Assembly (NCBI GenBank): GCA_025929745.1 | Contig: JAICPQ010000187.1 | Location: 1 to 5,405, forward strand | Direction of reading: 5' to 3' | DNA length: 5,405 bases | Source: Burkholderiales bacterium | GTDB lineage: Bacteria > Pseudomonadota > Gammaproteobacteria > Burkholderiales > SG8-39 | Shown here: one piece after another, positions 1 through 5,405 of the stretch | Layout of the letters: every line of letters begins with the position of its first letter | Numbering within the stretch: the stretch's first letter is position 1 | Made by a program: the position numbers and the translations under genes | The notes under the pieces: model-generated | Seen by the model: the letters and a program-made list of their open reading frames with translations, nothing else | The model's database searches: none | Told to the model about the DNA's origin: nothing

Positions 1-975
<975 letters not shown>

Positions 976-988
976 CTTTCTCAACGAA

Positions 989-1357
989 ATGCTCGAGGCC
1001 GAGCGCGCGGGCGCGAAAGCGCTCGTCGTCTTCATGGACGACTGGCCGCGCAACGGCCCCGAGTGGAAGGTGCTGCGCAGGATTCACGACGACGAAGCGC
1101 ACAACTGCGCGCTCATCGGCAAGCTTCTTGAGAAAACCGGGACGCCTTACAGCCACGCCACCGGCAAGTTCTACGAGAAAGCGGTCGCGGTGAAAGGCGG
1201 CAAGGAACGCATCGCGTTCCTTGTGCGCGGGCTGAAATGGGCGGTCAAGCAATTCGAGGCTGCGCTCCCCACGCTCGACCGCGAGGCGCAGGACGCCTTC
1301 ACCCGGATGCGGGATTCGCACCTGCGCAGCATCGCCGCCTGCGAGCGGCTGATCTAG
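989..1357 (+). CDS. Small ferritin-like helical protein downstream of boxB (DUF6306-like)
   Basis: This encodes about 122 residues of mostly amphipathic helix with a four-helix, ferritin-like character. Helix 1 has LEAERAGAKAL (E3, E5), helix 2 HDDEAHNCALIGKLLEKTG (D35, E36, H38), helix 3 carries E90, and helix 4 RDSHLRSIAACERL (D109, H111). The acidic/histidine residues on successive helices suggest a metal site, but the classical ExxH is replaced by DEAH and DSH, so metal binding is unproven. I recall similar proteins annotated as DUF6306 or ferritin-like. The ATG at 989 is the only ordinary start near the boxB stop, 13 nt downstream of it. No Shine-Dalgarno precedes it, so translation may depend on ribosomes finishing boxB. 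The frame remains open upstream and encodes a plausible helix start (SSSFLNE), so the true start could be a non-standard codon overlapping boxB. A role in iron supply or protection for BoxB is only a guess from position. Confidence 0.75.
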   Translation: MLEAERAGAKALVVFMDDWPRNGPEWKVLRRIHDDEAHNCALIGKLLEKTGTPYSHATGKFYEKAVAVKGGKERIAFLVRGLKWAVKQFEAALPTLDREAQDAFTRMRDSHLRSIAACERLI

Positions 1358-1363
1358 GCGGCG
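1333..1363. terminator. Possible bidirectional hairpin at the convergent gene ends
   Basis: An 8-bp perfect inverted repeat, CGCCGCCT (1333-1340) and AGGCGGCG (1356-1363), with a 15-nt loop, surrounds the point where the ferritin-like gene and the MscS gene end tail to tail. No T-tract follows on either strand and the loop is large. In DNA this GC-rich, such repeats also arise by chance inside coding sequence. The position is what makes it worth listing. Confidence 0.25.
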
Positions 1364-2208
1364 TCGCGGCGCTGTCCGATGTAGGCGTCGGTGCCGACCA
1401 TGCGGATCTCGCGCTGGGGTACCGGCGCCGAGATACCGCGCTGGCGGAAGGCCCCGAGAATCGCCTGCCGCACCTCGCCTCCTGCCGGGGCGTAGTCCGA
1501 CACGGAGGTCCAGGCGCGCGCGCCGAGCACCACGCCGCCCGCCTCGAGCTTCACCACAGCCGCGAACGGCGCGGGCTCCTTCAGCACGCGCGCGTTGCCG
1601 CGCGTCGCCTCCACGGCAACTGCGAGCGCCGTGGCGATGTCAGTGTCGTTCGTCACCATGACGTCGATGGCAAGCTGGCGGATGCGGCCGTAGTTATGCA
1701 GGATCTCGCCGGCGATCTTGCGGTTCGGGATCACGACGCGCGAGCGGTCCACGTGGCCGAGCGTAGTGCTGAAGAGCTGGATCTCCAGAACCTCGCCTTC
1801 TTCGTTCGCGATCGAGATGTAGTCGCCGACGCGAAAGGGGCGCGAAAAGATGATCGTCAGGCCGGCGACCGCATTGCCGAGCACTCCTTGCATGGCGAGG
1901 GCGATACCGGCGCCAGCGATACCCAGTCCGGCGATGAGCGGCAAGAGCTCAACACCGAGGTTCTGCAACGCCATAATGACGAAAAGGCCGAACACAACGA
2001 CGTAGGCCACGCGCCGAATCAGCGCGACGACCGGACGCTCGAGCTCGAAGCGGGCGAGCGCACGCTCAGCGCCCCGCGCGGCCCAGCGTCCCGCCACGAC
2101 GCCGGCGATGAGCACGAGGACAGCGACCAGCAGCTTCGGGCCGAATCGAAAAGAGAGATCGATCGCCGTGCTCGTGATTTGATCCACAAAGCGCAGCTGC
2201 TCTTCCAT
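1354..2208 (-). CDS. mscS: MscS-family small-conductance mechanosensitive channel
   Basis: This encodes a 284-residue inner-membrane channel that opens under membrane tension and releases solutes on hypo-osmotic shock. The length is almost that of E. coli MscS (286). Hydrophobic segments fall near residues 24-42 (TM1) and 64-82 (TM2). The pore helix TM3 is near 88-122, with the Gly/Ala-rich GLGIAGAGIALAMQG and GNAVAG, followed by the hallmark SRPFRVGDYI at 122-131. The beta domain carries IPNRKI (160-165), and an alpha/beta C-terminal domain ends near 272. The ATG at 2208 is chosen because GGGAGGGG lies just upstream of it. An ATG at 2220 and a GTG at 2229 are in frame but lie at or before that element. 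The stop codon shares CTAG (1354-1357) with the convergent ferritin-like gene. The gene is divergent from the Bug gene across 50 bp. No link to aromatic catabolism is evident. Confidence 0.93.
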   Translation of the reverse strand: MEEQLRFVDQITSTAIDLSFRFGPKLLVAVLVLIAGVVAGRWAARGAERALARFELERPVVALIRRVAYVVVFGLFVIMALQNLGVELLPLIAGLGIAGAGIALAMQGVLGNAVAGLTIIFSRPFRVGDYISIANEEGEVLEIQLFSTTLGHVDRSRVVIPNRKIAGEILHNYGRIRQLAIDVMVTNDTDIATALAVAVEATRGNARVLKEPAPFAAVVKLEAGGVVLGARAWTSVSDYAPAGGEVRQAILGAFRQRGISAPVPQREIRMVGTDAYIGQRRDAA

Positions 2209-2209
2209 G

Positions 2210-2217
2210 ACCCCTCC
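2210..2217 (-). promoter_or_regulatory. Ribosome binding site deciding the mscS start
   Basis: On the minus strand GGGAGGGG is followed by TC and then the ATG at 2208. It contains GGAGG, close to the Shine-Dalgarno consensus, with about 4 nt between it and the start codon. This favours the start at 2208 over the in-frame ATG at 2220, which sits directly before the element. Confidence 0.65.
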
Positions 2218-2222
2218 CATTA

Positions 2223-2250
2223 TTGACACGTGGTGATGCGCAATGATACA
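2223..2250 (+). promoter_or_regulatory. Candidate sigma70-type promoter for the Bug-ligase pair
   Basis: An exact TTGACA (-35 consensus) occupies 2223-2228. With a 16-bp spacer, GATACA (2245-2250) is the best -10 candidate but matches TATAAT at only three positions. Transcription would begin near 2257, almost at the ATG at 2259, implying a leaderless or near-leaderless mRNA. That would fit the lack of a clear Shine-Dalgarno there. The -35 is convincing and the -10 is weak. The element lies in the only real intergenic gap of the window. Confidence 0.35.
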
Positions 2251-2258
2251 GCGCTCAG

Positions 2259-3206
2259 ATGCGCTTCATCCTGCTCGCGCTGCTCGTGGCGTCGTCCCAA
2301 CTCGGCCAGGCACAGCAATATCCCGCGAAGCCGCTGCGCATGCTCGTTGGCTACAGCGCGGGCGGAGGCGCCGACGCGCTCGCGCGCCTGATCGCCGCGA
2401 AGATGGCCGACGGCCTCGGCCAGCAGGTGCTGGTGGAGAATCGGCCGGGCGCGGGCGCGACCATCGCGGCCGCTGCGGTCGCCAGCTCGCCGGCGGACGG
2501 CTACACCATCTTCTTCGCCGACACGGCGCTCCTCATTGCGCCGGCGATCTACCAGAAGCTTAGCTTCGACTCGGTGAAGAGCTTCGCGCCGGTCTCGGGC
2601 GCGTGCACCACCCCGCTCGTCATCGCGGTCAATAACGAGGTGAAAGCGGCGAGCGTCGCCGAGCTGATCTCCACGCTGAAAGCCAACCCCGGCCGTCTCA
2701 GCTACGGCTCGCCGGGCATCGGTACCGTGCATCACCTCGCCATGGAAACGTTCAAGCGTCAGGCCGGCGTCGACATCGTGCATGTCCCGTACAAGGGCGC
2801 CTCCGCGATCATTCCGGACGTGATCTCCGGACAGCTGCAAATCGGCATCATCAGCGCGCCGCCCGCACTCGCACAGTCGAAGGCTGGACGCCTGCGTCCG
2901 ATCGCGCTGACGAGCCCGGTGCGGGTGGCCGGTGCCGACTGGCCGGCGCTCGCCGATACGCTACCCGGCTTCGACGCATCGCCGCGCCTTTTCGTGCTCG
3001 CACCCGCCGGCACGCCAGCCGGCGTGGTCACGAAGCTCAACGAGACGCTGAAAACCGCGCTCGCTTCCAAGGATCTCCTCGACGCCTTCAGCGCCCAAGG
3101 CGCGTTCGCCGACTGGTCCACGCCGCAGGCGCTCGGCGTCCTCATGGCGCAGGAGTCGCTGCGCTGGGCGCAGGTCGCGAGAGACGCGGGTATCAAGGCG
3201 GAATGA
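2259..3206 (+). CDS. Bug/TctC-family periplasmic solute-binding protein (tripartite tricarboxylate transporter type)
   Basis: This encodes a 315-residue secreted binding protein that captures a small organic acid in the periplasm. Residues 1-18 form a signal peptide (MRF, a hydrophobic core, then GQA before QQYP). The mature start YPAKPLRMLV is typical of the family. It is followed by the ligand-loop motif GYSAGGGADALAR (31-43, with the conserved Asp39), VENRPGAGATIA (59-70), PADGYT (78-83), SYGSPGIGT (148-156), HVPYKG (175-180) and LAPAGTP (247-253). The usual Trp-Tyr-Gly before LAPAGTP is replaced by SPRLF, so the pocket may differ. No strong Shine-Dalgarno precedes the ATG. The stop overlaps the ligase start by ATGA, so both are probably one operon. 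No TctA/TctB membrane partners are present; such orphan Bug proteins are common in Burkholderiales. An aromatic or phenylpropanoid acid ligand is inferred only from the neighbour. Confidence 0.93.
   Translation: MRFILLALLVASSQLGQAQQYPAKPLRMLVGYSAGGGADALARLIAAKMADGLGQQVLVENRPGAGATIAAAAVASSPADGYTIFFADTALLIAPAIYQKLSFDSVKSFAPVSGACTTPLVIAVNNEVKAASVAELISTLKANPGRLSYGSPGIGTVHHLAMETFKRQAGVDIVHVPYKGASAIIPDVISGQLQIGIISAPPALAQSKAGRLRPIALTSPVRVAGADWPALADTLPGFDASPRLFVLAPAGTPAGVVTKLNETLKTALASKDLLDAFSAQGAFADWSTPQALGVLMAQESLRWAQVARDAGIKAE
3195..3206 (+). promoter_or_regulatory. Translational coupling site: SD-like AAGG plus ATGA overlap
   Basis: AAGGCGGA (3195-3202) directly precedes an ATGA (3203-3206) in which the ligase ATG overlaps the TGA stop of the binding-protein gene. 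This arrangement usually means that ribosomes ending the first gene reinitiate on the second, giving linked expression. An alternative ligase start is the in-frame ATG at 3230, preceded by GAAGG at 3220-3224. Use of that start would remove nine residues. Confidence 0.6.
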
Positions 3207-4918
3207 ACTTCGCGCCGCAGAAGGTCGAGATGCAAAGGCGTGCGGACGGCACGATACTCCTGCGTTCGCCCCAGAAGCTTGGCTCTTACGCGCGCTGCGT
3301 CACCGAATGGCTCGTGCAATGGTCCGACAAGGCGCCGGACCGAACCTTCCTTGCCGAACGCGTCGGTGAACGCTGGAAGAAGCTCAACTATCGCGAGACT
3401 TACGGCGCGGTGCGCCGCATCGCCCAGGCGCTGCTCGATCGGGGCCTGGGCCCCGAGCGACCGGTGGCGATCCTGTCGGACAACGGTCTCGACCATGCGC
3501 TGCTCGCCCTCGGCGCCATGCACGTGGGTATTCCGGTGGCGCCAGTGTCGCCCGCCTACTCGCTCATGTCGCAGGATTTCGGGAAACTGAAGTACATCTT
3601 CGAGCTCGTGCAGCCCGGGCTCGTGTTCGCCGCCGACGCGCAGAAGTTCGCGCCGGCGCTGGCGGCGGTGGGTGGGAAATCGACATCGGTCGCCGAGCTC
3701 CTCGAGACCAATCCCGGCTCGACGCAGGAGCGAGAGCATTCGAAGGTGCGGCCCGAGAGCGTCGCCAAAATCCTCTTCACTTCGGGCTCGACCGGCATGC
3801 CGAAAGGCGTAGTCAATACGCACCGCATGCTGTGCGCGAACCAGCAGATGCTCGCGCAGGCCTGGCCGCTCGTCGAAGCGCGCCCGCCCGTGGTGGTCGA
3901 CTGGCTGCCCTGGAACCACACCTTCGGCGGCAATCACAACTTCAATCTCGTGCTGCGAAACGGCGGCACGATGTACGTGGACGCGGGCAAGCCCGTCCCG
4001 GGCCTCGTGGACATCACGGCGCGCAATCTGAAAGAAGTCGCGCCGACCATGTATTTCAACGTGCCGCGCGGCTACGACCTGCTGCTGCCGTTCCTCGAGA
4101 AAGACGCCGAGCTGCGCCGCAATTTCTTCCGCGATCTCGACGTCCTGTTCTACGCCGCTGCGGCGTTGCCACAGAACCTCTGGGACAAGCTGCAGAAGGT
4201 GGCCAAGGCGGAAGGCCGATCGCCCGCGATGCTCTCGGCCTGGGGCTCTACGGAAACCGCGCCGCTCGCCACTTCCGTCCATTTCCCGATGGAGCGCGCG
4301 GGGGTGATCGGCCTGCCGGTTGCGGAGTGCGAGCTCAAGCTCGTACCGGCGGCGGGCAAACTCGAAGTGCGCGTGCGCGGGCCGAACGTCACGCCGGGCT
4401 ATTACAAGCGCCCCGACCTCACGAAGCTCGCTTTCGACGAGGAAGGCTTCTATCGCATTGGCGATGCGGTGAGGCTCGCCGATGCAGCCGATCCGGCAAA
4501 AGGAATCGTGTTTGACGGACGCGTGGCCGAGGACTTCAAGCTTTCCACCGGCACCTGGGTGCATGTTGGCGCGGTGCGCGTGAAGCTCATCGCCGCAGCG
4601 GACCCGCTCATCCAGGACGCGGTGATCACCGGCCACGACCGCTCGGAGATCGGCGCGCTCGTTTTCCTGAGCCCCGGGACGAAGGACATGTCGCTCGTCG
4701 CGTTGCGCGATCGGCTCGCCGCCGTCCTGCGAAAGCTCGCGGACGAAGGCGGAAGTTCGATGGCGCCGCGCCGACTTCTCCTGATGACGGAGCCGCCATC
4801 GATCGACGCCAACGAGATCACCGACAAGGGCTACATGAACCAGCGCGCCGTGCTTGAGCGGCGTGCGGCGCTGGTGGAAAAGCTCTACTCCGACAGTCCC
4901 GACGTCATCACTTCTTGA
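3203..4918 (+). CDS. fcs: Feruloyl-CoA synthase-type AMP-forming acyl-CoA ligase
   Basis: This encodes a 571-residue cytoplasmic adenylate-forming enzyme (ANL superfamily) that activates a carboxylic acid with ATP and CoA to the acyl-CoA, releasing AMP and PPi. The ATP-binding P-loop is FTSGSTGMPKG (192-202). The A5 motif is SAWGSTETAP (345-354), A7 is YRIGDAV (417-423), and the hinge A8 is DGRVAEDFKLSTGTWV (438-453). The C-terminal A10 region is EITDKGYMNQRAVLERR (538-554), whose K542 is the likely adenylation lysine. WLPWNHTFGGNHNF (234-247) and EITDKGYMNQ are, as I recall, characteristic of the feruloyl-CoA synthase branch rather than of benzoate-CoA ligases. Such enzymes start side-chain degradation of ferulate, coumarate or caffeate. 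The exact acid cannot be read from the sequence, and the usual partner, a hydroxycinnamoyl-CoA hydratase-lyase, is not in the window. The start overlaps the Bug gene by ATGA, and the 3' end overlaps the convergent transporter by 11 bp. Confidence 0.9.
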   Translation: MNFAPQKVEMQRRADGTILLRSPQKLGSYARCVTEWLVQWSDKAPDRTFLAERVGERWKKLNYRETYGAVRRIAQALLDRGLGPERPVAILSDNGLDHALLALGAMHVGIPVAPVSPAYSLMSQDFGKLKYIFELVQPGLVFAADAQKFAPALAAVGGKSTSVAELLETNPGSTQEREHSKVRPESVAKILFTSGSTGMPKGVVNTHRMLCANQQMLAQAWPLVEARPPVVVDWLPWNHTFGGNHNFNLVLRNGGTMYVDAGKPVPGLVDITARNLKEVAPTMYFNVPRGYDLLLPFLEKDAELRRNFFRDLDVLFYAAAALPQNLWDKLQKVAKAEGRSPAMLSAWGSTETAPLATSVHFPMERAGVIGLPVAECELKLVPAAGKLEVRVRGPNVTPGYYKRPDLTKLAFDEEGFYRIGDAVRLADAADPAKGIVFDGRVAEDFKLSTGTWVHVGAVRVKLIAAADPLIQDAVITGHDRSEIGALVFLSPGTKDMSLVALRDRLAAVLRKLADEGGSSMAPRRLLLMTEPPSIDANEITDKGYMNQRAVLERRAALVEKLYSDSPDVITS

Positions 4919-5405
4919 CGCCGAGCCAGGCGATGGCGCCGACCGTGATCAGCGCGCCGAGGAGCTGCGTCGCCGTGATGGTGTGGCCGAGGAAGATCCA
5001 CGTGAGTGCGATCAGCGCGATCGGCTCGAAGTTGAGCGCACCGGTGCTCGTCGACGGCACCCTCGGCAGCACGTAGAAGAGCGACATCATCGCAATGCAG
5101 TAGAACACCGCAAGGAGCACGAGCCCGGTCCAGCCCGCGCCGTCGCGAGGCGCGGCTTGCGCGCCCGCCGCGCTCGCCACGACCACGACGAGAACCGCGG
5201 TAACGGCGGTCATCGCGAAGGTGCGCAGCCGACCGTCGAGCGACTTGAGCGCGTTGGCGTTGAGGTAGTACACCACCGTCATGCTCAGGCCGCTCAGGAA
5301 CGCCCACGCCACGCCAGCGGCCATGCTGTCGCCGGTTCGCACGTTGAGCGCAGCCGCGAGACCGACGAGCGCGAGCGCCATCGGCGCGAGCGCGCTCCAG
5401 CGCGG
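4908..5405 (-). CDS. EamA/DMT-family membrane transporter, C-terminal half (truncated by window edge)
   Basis: This encodes the last 165 residues of a drug/metabolite-transporter-superfamily permease, whose members usually have about 300 residues, ten helices and two EamA repeats. The frame is open to base 5405; the ATG at 5381 is internal (codons for PRWSALAP precede its region), so the true start is outside. The visible part has about five to six hydrophobic helices. It ends with the EamA signature of the second repeat: ALNFEPIALIALTWIFLG (the conserved Glu-Pro helix), then TATQLLGALITVGAIAWLG and a short Lys-Lys tail. The likely role is export of small metabolites or amino acids across the inner membrane, with the substrate unknown. 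It is convergent with the ligase gene, overlaps it by 11 bp and belongs to a different transcript. Confidence 0.88.
   Translation of the reverse strand, partial: PRWSALAPMALALVGLAAALNVRTGDSMAAGVAWAFLSGLSMTVVYYLNANALKSLDGRLRTFAMTAVTAVLVVVVASAAGAQAAPRDGAGWTGLVLLAVFYCIAMMSLFYVLPRVPSTSTGALNFEPIALIALTWIFLGHTITATQLLGALITVGAIAWLGVKK

Noticed and set aside
1237..2226. A 329-codon open frame on the plus strand opposite mscS
   Set aside because: Its composition is Arg/His/Asp-rich with no domain, whereas the minus strand encodes a full MscS with all hallmark motifs.
2219..2243. A minus-strand promoter for mscS using AATAAT (2224-2219) as -10
   Set aside because: The hexamer is good, but the only -35-like match (TTGCGC, 2243-2238) is just 13 bp away. 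The implied start would also fall inside the Shine-Dalgarno, so the promoter probably lies elsewhere.
2209..2258. A regulator operator or riboswitch in the divergent gap
   Set aside because: The 50 bp is too short for a riboswitch, and I found no clear dyad operator beyond short chance matches such as CACGTG.
2759..4636. A 625-codon open frame on the minus strand antisense to the Bug and ligase genes
   Set aside because: Its product is rich in Arg, His, Glu and Gly with no recognisable domain, and it lies wholly opposite two firmly identified genes. It is a typical artefact of high-GC third codon positions.

Overview
The window is GC-rich, compact bacterial DNA that reads as a piece of an aromatic-acid catabolic region. 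A benzoyl-CoA epoxidase (box pathway), a Bug/TctC-type periplasmic binding protein and a feruloyl-CoA-synthase-type ligase, with almost no intergenic space, point to a betaproteobacterium (Burkholderiales or Rhodocyclales-like). This placement is an inference from gene content and composition; no marker gene is present.

Layout. (1) Bases 1-975, + strand: the 3' two-thirds of boxB, the diiron subunit of benzoyl-CoA 2,3-epoxidase, cut by the left edge. (2) Bases 989-1357, + strand: a small ferritin-like helical protein 13 nt behind boxB, probably in the same operon. (3) Bases 1354-2208, - strand: a complete small MscS-type mechanosensitive channel. Its stop codon shares a CTAG with the stop of the ferritin-like gene. 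(4) Bases 2209-2258: the only real intergenic gap (50 bp), between divergent genes, with an exact TTGACA on the + strand. (5) Bases 2259-3206 and 3203-4918, + strand: a secreted Bug-family solute-binding protein and an adenylate-forming acyl-CoA ligase of the feruloyl-CoA synthase type, joined by an ATGA stop/start overlap. (6) Bases 4908-5405, - strand: the C-terminal half of an EamA/DMT-family membrane transporter, convergent with and overlapping the ligase by 11 bp, and cut by the right edge.

How the genes may work together. The Bug protein would bind an organic (perhaps aromatic) acid in the periplasm, and the ligase would make its CoA thioester in the cytoplasm. BoxB, with BoxA outside the window, epoxidises benzoyl-CoA for ring cleavage. 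Whether the ligase product feeds the box pathway is not shown here. MscS (osmotic safety valve) and EamA (metabolite exporter) may be neighbours only by position. No RNA gene, mobile element, CRISPR array or long repeat was recognised. I see no clearly undescribed system. The most promising leads are the ferritin-like gene behind boxB and the coupled binding-protein/ligase pair.
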